Origin: JBOCEF01 sp050586345
GTDB lineage: Bacteria > Pseudomonadota > Alphaproteobacteria > Rhodobacterales > Rhodobacteraceae
Length of the DNA: 64,000 nucleotides
Reading direction: 5' to 3'
NCBI RefSeq assembly: GCF_050586345.1
Contig: NZ_JBOCEF010000002.1
Coordinates: 62,001-126,000 of the forward strand
Shown: positions 44,402-52,158 of the stretch, one piece after another
Numbering within the stretch: the stretch's first letter is position 1
Layout: each line of letters begins with the position of its first letter
The notes under the pieces: model-generated
The model's input: the letters and a program-made list of their open reading frames with translations, nothing else
Told to the model about the DNA's origin: nothing
Databases searched by the model: none
Translations under genes and position numbers: made by a program

Positions 44402-45219
44402 GGATTTCGCTCCACCATTGTCTTGTTATCCGAACGCCGACCCGACGCGGAGGCGCCGGGACGGACCGCGCCGGTCGGCGCGCTCGGCCAGCCCCATGCG
44501 CAGGATGCTATCCGATCAGGGGGGGCGCCCACAAATCGAATCATTCGCGGCGGTTCCTGGGGATGGGCGGGTTTTTCGATGGTTATATGAACAGATCATG
44601 CAATGTGGCGAAGGTTTGGCCGTCGGGCGTCTTTGCGCCGCATTCGGGGATGCGCATGTGCCGAAACCATGCTGCCCTGCGGCAAGGGATTGTTTTGCAA
44701 GGAAGCCCTGGCCTTGATGGTGAACGGAGGCCGCGCGCGCCCGCTATGTCCCGGCAAAACAACGATTCACCGCTTGCAACCATGCATGATTTCGTCACCA
44801 TTAGAGGACTTCGGGGCCCCCCAATCCCGAAGGAGGTTCCCGGGGCGTTGCATCACCCCCAGTCTTTTCGGCACGGAAGATCATTCACTTTCGGCCGGGC
44901 AGGCATATCCCACACACACCCGCAACGCTCCGGAACCTCACCTGTTTCCCAGATCACCGCCGGAACTTCCCTGGACCCTCTCCGCCATCGCGGCCCAGGG
45001 GGGAGCGAGCTGCGGCCCGGCGCGTTCATTATTGTGGCGAAATTGGGGCGTTTTCACCAGGTGGAAAAACCCGGCCCCGCCGGGCCGCCGCGCCCGCGGG
45101 GGCGGCCGCGCCGCCGCGGCGCTCGACCGGGGGAGCGCCCGCGCGGCGCAGGGTCCGCAACGATTCCCGCAAGGATGAGCGCCGCGCTCAGCCGCCCCGC
45201 GCGCGGCGGACGGCCCATG
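44402..45219. other. gene-free stretch upstream of the response regulator
   Basis: About 0.8 kb, clearly less GC-rich than the rest from 44550 to 45060. Reading frames exist on both strands, but their products (mixed His/Pro/Arg, no ribosome site) look non-coding. It contains two adjacent inverted repeats (44809-44939). The promoter of the two-component operon must be at the left end. I could not identify any known RNA family here. Confidence 0.55.
44809..44939. ncRNA. candidate structured RNA, unidentified
   Basis: Two adjacent hairpins. Hairpin 1: CTTCGGG (44809-44815) with CCCGAAG (44826-44832). Hairpin 2: 44833-44851 pairs with 44922-44939 over 18 bp with one bulge and one wobble; inside it CGGAAG can pair with CTTTCG near 44874-44893. 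The rod shape of about 107 bases is like a small stable RNA or a long regulatory hairpin. No 6S, SRP, RNase P or tmRNA motif could be found. Strand, ends and transcription are unknown. Confidence 0.35.
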
Positions 45220-45250
45220 AAAAAGCCCCGCGCCCTTGGGGGCGCGGGGC
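45220..45250 (-). terminator. terminator of the purA-DUF2842 operon
   Basis: On the minus strand GCCCCGCGCCC pairs perfectly with GGGCGCGGGGC (11 bp, CCAA loop) and is followed by TTTTTC. It stands 55 bases beyond the DUF2842 stop codon. Confidence 0.9.
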
Positions 45251-45304
45251 CTGTCCTGTGTCGGCCGCCGCCGCTCCTGCGTCGGCCGCCGCCGAGGCGC
45301 GGCC

Positions 45305-45553
45305 TCAGCGGCCGGGACGCGGCTTGCGGGGCGGCTCTTCCTCGCCCGGGCCGGCGCGGCCCACGCCCTTGAACAGCTTCTTGAAGGGCAGGGCCCAGAG
45401 GAAGCCGAGGCCCACATAGACCCCGAGCTCCACCCAGATCGACGGGCGCTCGAACAGGCTGACCAGCCACAGCGCGGCGACGATGTAGAGCGGCAGCCAC
45501 ACCACCAGCAGGAAGATGGCGATGCGCTTGCGCGCCTTGTGGGACAGGGCCAT
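45305..45553 (-). CDS. DUF2842 small membrane protein
   Basis: 82 residues with two hydrophobic helices: IAIFLLVVWLPLYIVAALWLV and LGVYVGLGFLWALPF, then the basic end LFKGVGRAGPGEEEPPRKPR. This is the DUF2842 pattern of alphaproteobacteria. The gene starts 12 bp after the purA stop on the same strand and shares its terminator. Function unknown. Confidence 0.85.
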   Translation of the reverse strand: MALSHKARKRIAIFLLVVWLPLYIVAALWLVSLFERPSIWVELGVYVGLGFLWALPFKKLFKGVGRAGPGEEEPPRKPRPGR

Positions 45554-45565
45554 CGGGCGCCCCCC

Positions 45566-46861
45566 TCAGCGGCCCGCGAAGGGGTCGGTGACGAGGATGG
45601 TGTCCTCGCGCTCGGGGCTGGTGGAGAGGATCGCCACCGGGCAGCCGATCAGCTCCTCGACGCGGCGCACGTACTTGACCGCGGCGGCGGGCAGGTCGGC
45701 CCAGGAGCGCGCGCCCTCGGTCGAATCCGACCAGCCGGGCATGGTCTCGTAGATCGGCTCCACGCGGCGCTGCTGCTCGGAGGCGATGGGGAGGTGGTCG
45801 ATCTCCTTCCCGTCGAGCATGTAGCCGGTGCAGATCTTCAGCTCCTCGAACCCGTCGAGGACGTCGAGCTTGGTCAGCGCGATGCCCGAGACGCCGCCCT
45901 GGGTGCAGGTCTGGCGCACCAGGGCCGCGTCGAACCAGCCGCAGCGGCGCTTGCGCCCGGTGACGGTGCCGAACTCGTGCCCGCGCTCGCCCAGCCGCTG
46001 GCCGACGGCGTCGTCCAGTTCCGTGGGGAAGGGGCCTTCGCCGACGCGCGTCGTATACGCCTTCACGATGCCCAGCACGTAGTCGATGCCGTTCGGGCCG
46101 ATGCCGGCGCCGGGGCTCGCCATGCCGGCCATGGTGTTGGAGGAGGTGACATAGGGGTAGGTGCCGAAATCGACGTCCAGCAGCGCGCCCTGCGCGCCCT
46201 CGAACAGCACCCGCTTGCCGGCCTTGATGTGCTCCGACATCTCCTTCCACGCCGCGCAGGCGAAGGGCAGGATCTGCGGCGCGATCGCCTCCAGCTCGGC
46301 CTTCAGCGCGGCGCGGTCGACGGGCTCGGCCCCGAGGCCCTTGCGCAGGGCGTCGTGATGGGCGAGCAGCCGGTCGATGCGCGTCTCCAGCGTCGCCGGG
46401 TCGGCGAGGTCGGCGACGCGGATGGCGCGGCGGCCGACCTTGTCCTCGTAGGCCGGGCCGATGCCGCGGCCGGTGGTGCCGATCTTGGCCTTGCCCGCGG
46501 CGGCCTCGCGCATCTGGTCGAGGTCCCGGTGCACCGGCAGGATCAGCGGCGTGTTCTCGGCGATGCCGAGCGTCTCGGGGGTGGCGACCACGCCCTGCTT
46601 CGAGAGCTTCTCGATCTCGGCGACCAGGGCCCAGGGGTCCAGGACCACGCCGTTGCCGATGATCGACCGCTTGCCCTTGCGCACGATGCCCGAGGGCAGC
46701 AGCGAGAGCTTGTAGACCTCGCCGTCCACGACCAGCGTGTGCCCGGCATTGTGCCCGCCCTGGAAGCGCACGATCACGTCCGCGCGCTCCGAGAGCCAGT
46801 CAACCAGCTTGCCTTTGCCTTCGTCGCCCCACTGGGCGCCGACAACCGCGACGTTGGCCAT
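45566..46861 (-). CDS. purA: adenylosuccinate synthetase
   Basis: A 431-residue GTP-dependent enzyme that joins IMP and aspartate in AMP synthesis. The P-loop QWGDEGKGK (10-18), GGHNAGHTLVV, GTTGRGIGPAYEDKVGR, and EGAQGALLDVDFGTYPYVTSSN are all intact, as is KLDVLDGFEELKICTGY. Length is standard. The frame is open upstream, but MANVAVVGAQWGDEG is the family start. It forms an operon with the DUF2842 gene. Confidence 0.98.
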   Translation of the reverse strand: MANVAVVGAQWGDEGKGKLVDWLSERADVIVRFQGGHNAGHTLVVDGEVYKLSLLPSGIVRKGKRSIIGNGVVLDPWALVAEIEKLSKQGVVATPETLGIAENTPLILPVHRDLDQMREAAAGKAKIGTTGRGIGPAYEDKVGRRAIRVADLADPATLETRIDRLLAHHDALRKGLGAEPVDRAALKAELEAIAPQILPFACAAWKEMSEHIKAGKRVLFEGAQGALLDVDFGTYPYVTSSNTMAGMASPGAGIGPNGIDYVLGIVKAYTTRVGEGPFPTELDDAVGQRLGERGHEFGTVTGRKRRCGWFDAALVRQTCTQGGVSGIALTKLDVLDGFEELKICTGYMLDGKEIDHLPIASEQQRRVEPIYETMPGWSDSTEGARSWADLPAAAVKYVRRVEELIGCPVAILSTSPEREDTILVTDPFAGR

Positions 46862-47042
46862 GAAGATGTCTCCTACCGCCTTATCCTGCGACGGCGCCCC
46901 GTTTAGCAGAGGCCGCGGGGCTTGGACAGGGCCGCCGCGGCGGATTCCGGCCCCTGCGGCGCTTGAAACCATTTCGACGCTGCGACGTTTTGGCGGTACA
47001 CTTTAACGCGCGAAACGATTCCCGCTTTCCTGTCCAGGTAGG

Positions 47043-47417
47043 ATGACGATGGCCGAGCGTAGGGCGATCCAGAGCAGACATGCGCGCGCCGTGGCCGTGG
47101 TCGCCGCGGGCGTGGTAGCCGCCAACGCCGTCGCCGGGATCGGCATCGCGCTGGCGCTTCAGAAGGATGCAGGGGAAAGCGTCGCCGCCGCGGCCGCCGG
47201 GCAGGGCGACGCCCATGCCCTCGCCGCCGTGTTCCAGTCCCCGCACGAGGCGATGGCGGCGGGGGCCATGGTCTTCGCCCTCTCGGGCTTCGCCTCGGCC
47301 CTGGTCATGCGCCTTGGCGCCAGACCGGGCGAGGAGAGGGCCGGCGGGGAGGACGCGCCCCCCCGCCGCAAGCAGCGCGTCGCCTCAGCCCGCGAGGACG
47401 AGCCGCGGCAGCCATAG
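47043..47417 (+). CDS. small membrane protein, function unknown
   Basis: 124 residues with two helices: AVAVVAAGVVAANAVAGIGIALAL and AMAAGAMVFALSGFASALVM, and a charged, Arg-rich tail. AGGTAGG stands just before the ATG; ATG 47049 is also possible. The last 33 bases overlap the convergent TRAP large-subunit gene. Codon use is normal for the window. No family recognised. Confidence 0.55.
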   Translation: MTMAERRAIQSRHARAVAVVAAGVVAANAVAGIGIALALQKDAGESVAAAAAGQGDAHALAAVFQSPHEAMAAGAMVFALSGFASALVMRLGARPGEERAGGEDAPPRRKQRVASAREDEPRQP

Positions 47418-48770
47418 CACGATGTCCGGGAAGGCGATCAGCACGCCCACCGTCGCCACGTCGGCGACGAAGAAGGGCGAGGCCCCCCGGAACACGTCCT
47501 GCGCCGAGATGTCGGGGCGCACGCCCGCCACCACGAAGCAGTTCAGCCCGATGGGCGGCGTGATCAAACACAGCTCGGCCATCTTCACCACGATGATCCC
47601 GAACCACACCGCGCATTCCGCGCCGGACATGCCGAGCGCCGAATCCGCCGCCGACACCCCCGCGCCGCCATTGAGCGCGATCACGGCGGGGAAGGTCACC
47701 GGCAGCGTCAGGATCAGCATCCCGATCGCGTCCATGAACATGCCCAGCACCACGTAGGCCAGCAGGATCAGCATCAGCGTCATCATCGCCGGCTGGTCCA
47801 GGCCGCTGATCCACTCGGCGAAATGCTGCGGCAGCTTGGCGAAACCAAGGTATCGCACGAAGATCAGCACGCCCCAGATCATGGTGAAGATCATGACGGT
47901 GAGTTTGGCGCTCTCCATCAGCGCGCCCGACAGGTCCTTCCAGCGCATCCCGCGCCAGATCGCCATCAGCAGGACCACGAAGGCCCCCAGCGCGCCCGCC
48001 TCGGTCGGGGTGCCCCAGCCGAAATAGATGCAGAACACGATGATCGCGACCACGAAGGCGATGGGCAGCGCGCCCGGCAGCACCTCGAGGCGCTGCTTCC
48101 ACGTGAATCCGCGCACCGGCGGGCCGAGGGACGGGCGCATCTTGGCGAGGCCGATCACCAGCCCGCCATAGATCAGCGCGGACACCGCGCCCGGCAGGAA
48201 GCCCGCCATCAGGAGCTGCCCGACCGAGCTTTCGGTGATGATCGCGTAGATCACGAGGATCGCCGAAGGCGGGATCAGCGAGGCCAGCGTGCCGCCCGCC
48301 GCCACCACGCCCGCCGCGAAGCGCTTGTCATAGCCGAGCTTGAGCATCTCGGGGATCGCGATGCGCGCGAACACGGCCGAGGTGGCGACCGAGGCGCCGG
48401 AGACGGCGGCGAAGCCCGCGGTGGCGAAGACGGTGGCGACCCCGAGGCCCCCCGGCAGCCAGCCGACCCAGCGCTTGGCCGCCTCGAACAGCGCCTTGGT
48501 CAGCCCGGCGAAATAGGCCAGGTACCCGATCAGGATGAAGGTGGGGATCAGCCCGAGCACGTGGCTCGCCGTCTTCGAATGCGGCACCTGCCCGGCCATC
48601 TTCATGGCCACGGTGAAGCCCTTCTCCACCCCGAGGTTCTTGTCGAAGGCGAAGAACAGGAACAGGCCGGTGAAGCCGATCAGCGCGGTGGCGAAGGCCA
48701 CCCGGACGCCGAGGAAGACGAGCGCCAGCAGCAGCCCGGCCAGCAGCATCGCGGTGTCGATGGTCTCCAT
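47385..48770 (-). CDS. TRAP transporter large permease subunit (DctM type)
   Basis: 461 residues with about 12-13 helices. TRAP-M motifs: GLIPTFILIGYLAYFAGLTKALFE, GGLGVATVFATAGFAAVSGASVATSAVFARIAIPEML, GYDKRFAAGVVAAGGTLASLIPPSAILVIYAI and the late ITPPIGLNCFV. It forms the ion-driven channel with the small subunit, whose stop codon overlaps its start by one base. Substrate is set by the binding protein and is not readable. Confidence 0.95.
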   Translation of the reverse strand: METIDTAMLLAGLLLALVFLGVRVAFATALIGFTGLFLFFAFDKNLGVEKGFTVAMKMAGQVPHSKTASHVLGLIPTFILIGYLAYFAGLTKALFEAAKRWVGWLPGGLGVATVFATAGFAAVSGASVATSAVFARIAIPEMLKLGYDKRFAAGVVAAGGTLASLIPPSAILVIYAIITESSVGQLLMAGFLPGAVSALIYGGLVIGLAKMRPSLGPPVRGFTWKQRLEVLPGALPIAFVVAIIVFCIYFGWGTPTEAGALGAFVVLLMAIWRGMRWKDLSGALMESAKLTVMIFTMIWGVLIFVRYLGFAKLPQHFAEWISGLDQPAMMTLMLILLAYVVLGMFMDAIGMLILTLPVTFPAVIALNGGAGVSAADSALGMSGAECAVWFGIIVVKMAELCLITPPIGLNCFVVAGVRPDISAQDVFRGASPFFVADVATVGVLIAFPDIVLWLPRLVLAG

Positions 48771-49396
48771 CAACGGGCCTCCTTCTCGTCTTCGAGGCCC
48801 GAGACGGTCTCCGCCTCGTTCCGCGCCTGGGTGGCCGCGTCCTCGATCATCGGCGCCGCCGCGGGCTCGGTCTCGCCCGAGCCGATGGCGCGCGCATAGG
48901 CCCAGAGCTGCAGCAGGCAGCGGATGCAGAACAGGGCGAGCATCACGCTGATCAGCACCTTGGCGGGCGCCGTCGGCAGGTGGATGTCGGTGGTGGAATC
49001 GCCGAGCTGGATGGCGCGGCCGGCATGGTCCCAGGTGCCGAAGACCAGCACGCCCGCGATCAGCATCATCAACAGCGTGCCGACGAATTCCGCGACCCAC
49101 AGGCCGCGCCCCGCGAGGCGCCCGACCAGGATGTCCATGCGGATATGGCCCCCGAGGCGCTGGGTGTAGGCCAGCCCGAGGAAGGCGACGGCGGGCACCA
49201 GCTGGGTCATCCAGTCGATATAGCCCGACACCGGCGTGTCGAAGAGCTTTCGCCCGAGGATATGGGCGACCGAGAGCAGCATCATCCCGAGGATCGTGAG
49301 CCCGCCGAGCAGGTTCAGCAGCCGTTCGAGATGGTGCAGGGCGACGTCGGCGCGGCTGACGGCCGAGCCGTCCTCGCGCACGGAGCTGGCGGACAT
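48770..49396 (-). CDS. TRAP transporter small permease subunit (DctQ type)
   Basis: 208 residues with four helices: LNLLGGLTILGMMLLSVAHILGR, MTQLVPAVAFLGLAYTQRLGGHIRMDIL, FVGTLLMMLIAGVLVFGTWD, and KVLISVMLALFCIRCLLQLW. The arginine after helix 2 in the GGHIRMDIL motif is typical of DctQ. A 240-bp gap with a strong hairpin separates it from the binding-protein gene upstream, and it overlaps dctM downstream. The C-terminal 40 residues are Glu/Ala-rich. Confidence 0.9.
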   Translation of the reverse strand: MSASSVREDGSAVSRADVALHHLERLLNLLGGLTILGMMLLSVAHILGRKLFDTPVSGYIDWMTQLVPAVAFLGLAYTQRLGGHIRMDILVGRLAGRGLWVAEFVGTLLMMLIAGVLVFGTWDHAGRAIQLGDSTTDIHLPTAPAKVLISVMLALFCIRCLLQLWAYARAIGSGETEPAAAPMIEDAATQARNEAETVSGLEDEKEAR

Positions 49397-49540
49397 GCGG
49401 CCTCTCCCTGGTGTGGTGGGGCGCCCGGGCCGGGGGGGCGTCCGGGCGGGCGTGCGGCGGCGGGGGGCTGCGCCCGGCGCGCCCGGCAGGGCCGGGGGCG
49501 GGGACGGCGGGCCGGCGCCGCCGGCGGTGAAACGAAAGCC

Positions 49541-49591
49541 GCCCGCGCGGGGGGGCGCCGGGCCGGGGCCGGGCGCGCCCCCCGCGCGGGC
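49541..49591 (-). terminator. intercistronic hairpin between TRAP binding-protein and permease genes
   Basis: Positions 49541-49558 pair with 49575-49591 over 17 bp with one bulged G and a 16-base loop. It has no T-run, so it is probably an mRNA-stabilising or attenuating stem that keeps the binding protein transcript more abundant than the permease genes, as known in other transport operons. That role is inference. Confidence 0.7.
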
Positions 49592-49637
49592 GGGGCGGGG
49601 CGGGGGACGGGCGGCGCCCGCCGCCCCGCCCGCAGGC

Positions 49638-50651
49638 TCAGTTCATGTCGGCCAGGACCTTCTGCGTCAGGTCATAGAGCTCCTGCGCCGGAAGGCCCTG
49701 CGCGGTCATGTCGGCGATCCACTGCTCGCGGATCGGGTCGGCGGCCTTGGCCTTGAACGCCGCGATCTGCTCGGCGTCGAACATCACCTTCTGCACGCCC
49801 TTCTCGGCCAGCACCGACTCCCACTTGTCGAACACCTTGCCGTAGGTGGCCAGGTAGTGGTCCATCGCCTCGTCCAGCGAGCCGTCGAGCGCGGCCTTGT
49901 GCTCGGGCGACAGCGCCGCGTAGGCGTCGGTGTTCACCACGACCGGGCAGTTCACGGTGCCGGGGTTCAGGTTGCCGGTCCACCACTTGGCGATGTCGAT
50001 GGTGCCATAGGCGAAATGCGCGTGCTGGGCGAAGGCCACCGCGTCGACCACGCCCGATTCCAGCGCGGTGTAGGATTCCGAGGCGGTCACCGAGGTCGGG
50101 GTCGCGCCGACGGTGCGGAACGCTTCGCCGAGGCCGCCGGTGGCGCGGATGCGCATGCCCTCGAAGCTGCTGAGCCCGGTCGGCGCGTCGCCGACGCCCG
50201 CCACGTTGTACTGCGGCATGGGCGAGGTCATCAGCAGCTTGGCGTTCCAGCGCGCGAGATCCGCGGCCACCGCCGGGTGGGCGTAGACGGCGTGGGACAC
50301 GGCGACCTCTTCCTCGAGGGTGTTCACCCCGAGGAACGGCAGTTCCAGCACGGTGATCGAGGGGTTCTTGTCGCGGTGATAGCCGGCGCAGAACTGCGCC
50401 ATCTCGAAGGCGCCGATGGAGATGCCGTCGAGGTTCTCGCGGCTGTTCGACAGCCCGCCATAGGAGATGTTGAGCGTGAACTCGCCATTGGTCTTGGCGG
50501 CCAGCAGCTCGCCCAGCTTCTCGACATGCTCGGTGAAGGCGCGGCGCTTGCCCCAGACGGACACGTTCCATTCGACGGCGTAGGCCTCGGCCCCGGCGAA
50601 CGAGGCGACGGCGGCGGCCAGGACGGCCGCGCGGATGGGCATGCGGTTCAT
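49638..50651 (-). CDS. TRAP transporter substrate-binding protein (DctP type)
   Basis: 337 residues. Signal peptide (RAAVLAAAVASFAGAEAYA), then two alpha-beta lobes. TRAP-type features: FTEHVEKLGELLAAKTNGEFTLNISYGG near the start, ISIGAFEMAQFCAGYHRDKNP, and LSSFEGMRIRATGGLGEAFRTVGATPTSV, in which the Arg of RIRATG contacts the substrate carboxylate. This marks an organic acid ligand, otherwise unknown. MPIRAA (ATG 50642) is an alternative start. It is the first gene of the TRAP operon. Confidence 0.93.
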   Translation of the reverse strand: MNRMPIRAAVLAAAVASFAGAEAYAVEWNVSVWGKRRAFTEHVEKLGELLAAKTNGEFTLNISYGGLSNSRENLDGISIGAFEMAQFCAGYHRDKNPSITVLELPFLGVNTLEEEVAVSHAVYAHPAVAADLARWNAKLLMTSPMPQYNVAGVGDAPTGLSSFEGMRIRATGGLGEAFRTVGATPTSVTASESYTALESGVVDAVAFAQHAHFAYGTIDIAKWWTGNLNPGTVNCPVVVNTDAYAALSPEHKAALDGSLDEAMDHYLATYGKVFDKWESVLAEKGVQKVMFDAEQIAAFKAKAADPIREQWIADMTAQGLPAQELYDLTQKVLADMN

Positions 50652-50912
50652 GCGAATTTCTCCCGTTTGCGCGCCGGCCGCGGCGGTATGCCCGCGACGG
50701 CGCGTCCTGCTTGCTGCGTGTGCCGCAGACGCCCGCCGCGCCCCCGCGCCCTCCCGGCGCCGGCGCGGGGACGATCCTCCCTGCGTGCTGCAACCCTAGC
50801 GTCTGCTCCGGCGGCGCCAAGGGCTTTTGCGTGTTGCGCGGTCCCTCGTTCCGCAGGGCGGGCGGGGCGGGCAGGGGGGAGGGCGCGGGTGCGGGGGACG
50901 GGCCGGAATGCG

Positions 50913-50943
50913 AAAAAGGCGACGCCCGGGGGCGTCGCCTTTT
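50913..50943. terminator. bidirectional terminator
   Basis: AAAAAGGCGACGCC pairs with GGCGTCGCCTTTT around a CGGG loop. It lies between the start region of the TRAP operon and the tRNA-Pro gene and can end the tRNA transcript on the minus strand. The 320 bases between the TRAP binding-protein start and the tRNA hold only this and the unresolved TRAP promoter. Confidence 0.85.
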
Positions 50944-50970
50944 CATGTCTCACCCCTGGCAAGGTGAAGG

Positions 50971-51047
50971 TGGTCGGAGCGAGAGGATTCGAACCTCCGA
51001 CTTCTGCCTCCCGAAGACAGCGCTCTACCAGGCTGAGCTACGCTCCG
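50971..51047 (-). tRNA. tRNA-Pro (anticodon CGG)
   Basis: 77 bases with encoded CCA. Acceptor stem CGGAGCG pairs with CGCTCCG; anticodon stem CTGTC/GGCAG encloses loop TTCGGGA, so the anticodon is CGG. The T loop GTTCGAATC is standard. Reads only CCG, the dominant Pro codon expected in such GC-rich DNA. Confidence 0.95.
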
Positions 51048-51244
51048 ACCGATTTGCAGCGCCGCGTCCGGGGACGCATCGGGATGTCTGCGCTGCGAGG
51101 CGGGGTATAGCGGCGGGCCAAGGGGGGCGCAAGAGGGGATTTGCGCATTTCTTCGCGCCCCCTGCGCGCCCGCGGTCGGGCCGTCTTGCGGGCGGTCCCG
51201 CGCCATGCCGGAGTGGCCGCTGAAACGGGATCGGGAGGGCGCAA

Positions 51245-51948
51245 ATGCAGCCGCAGGCGGTGTCGGACGGGCCCTTGCTTCCGCCGGGAAACCGGCTGAC
51301 CGCCCGCACCCGAAGCTTCCAGTTCGGCCTGGCGCCGGAGGAGCTTTCGGCGGCCCTCGAGGAGACCGCCGCGAAATACCCGGTGCGCGCCTGGCGGATC
51401 GAGTCGCGCATCGGCGAATGCCGCCCCTCGACTGGCGGCTGCGCGAGGCGCCGCTTGAGGGGCTGTTCGCCGGTGACCCGCGTCTCGACACCCTCAAGCT
51501 GCGCCCGGCGGACCTGCCCTTGTCCTTCGCGCCGGACGTCTGGCTGGACGGGAAGGCGCTGATGCGCGCGCGGCGCCCGGTCCACGCGGAGATGGGGCAT
51601 GGCGGGGTCACGCTGCAGCTCTCCCGCGATCGGAGCAATGGCGAAGACGGGCTGGAGCTTCGGGTGATGTCGCTGGCCCTGATCGCCGAGGTGGCGCGAT
51701 ATGAGGGGCCGGAGGGCGGGCCGGAGGATATGGAGACCATCGCCTTCCCCGAGCAGGCGCGGATCTTCGCCGCCCTGAAGCGGCGGATCGGCAAGGTCGC
51801 GGTGCATCGGTTGATGTGTGTGGGCGGCCGGCGCCCGATCCTGTGCATGAAGGTCTCGCCCGGCTTCGCGGACTGGTCGCGGGCGCTGGACGGGGCGTTT
51901 CCGCCGCGCGGCTTGGGCCGGGATGCGGGTCACGCGCCCGAGGGCTGA
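51245..51948 (+). pseudogene. frameshifted hypothetical gene
   Basis: A gene-like start at ATG 51245 has GGGAGG six bases upstream and GC3-rich coding to about 51420 (MQPQAVSDGPLLPPGN...RIGECR). The product then makes sense only in the -1 frame, from PLDWRLREAPLEGLFAGDP to VSPGFADWSRALDG, ending at 51948. The switch falls on CCCC at 51424-51427, so one missing C would join about 234 residues. Alternatives: sequencing error, programmed slip, or an independent 176-residue gene from ATG 51418. The family is not recognised. Strands such as FQFGLAPEELSAALEETAA and the basic LKRRIGKVAVHRLM are visible. Confidence 0.6.
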
Positions 51949-52029
51949 GCCCGCCGCGCGCGATGGCGGTTCCGGGCGTTCAGGAGGGCTTGCGGCGGCG
52001 GCGCGCCCCGCTTATGGTCCGCGCCGCGT

Positions 52030-52104
52030 TGGGGCGTCGCCAAGCGGTAAGGCACCGGTTTTTGGTACCGGCATTCGCAGGTTCGAATCCTGCCGCCCCA
52101 GCCA
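52030..52104 (+). tRNA. tRNA-Gln (anticodon TTG)
   Basis: 75 bases with CCA. Acceptor stem TGGGGCG pairs with CGCCCCA; anticodon stem CCGGT/ACCGG encloses TTTTGGT, giving anticodon TTG. T arm GCAGGTTCGAATCCTGC is perfect. Confidence 0.95.
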
Positions 52105-52158
52105 TTTTCCCGAACATTTCGGCATCTCGCGCGCTCGTCCCCTCATCGGCCCCGGGCG

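Noticed and set aside
44918..44980. SRP RNA (4.5S) on the plus strand
   Set aside because: A stretch around CCCGCAACGCT followed by CCTGTTT resembles the 5' half of SRP RNA, but the essential GGAAGCAGCC-type domain IV loop is missing.
44563..45372. Protein gene in the gap upstream of the response regulator
   Set aside because: Mixed composition without motifs or ribosome site; the frame runs into the terminator of the next operon.
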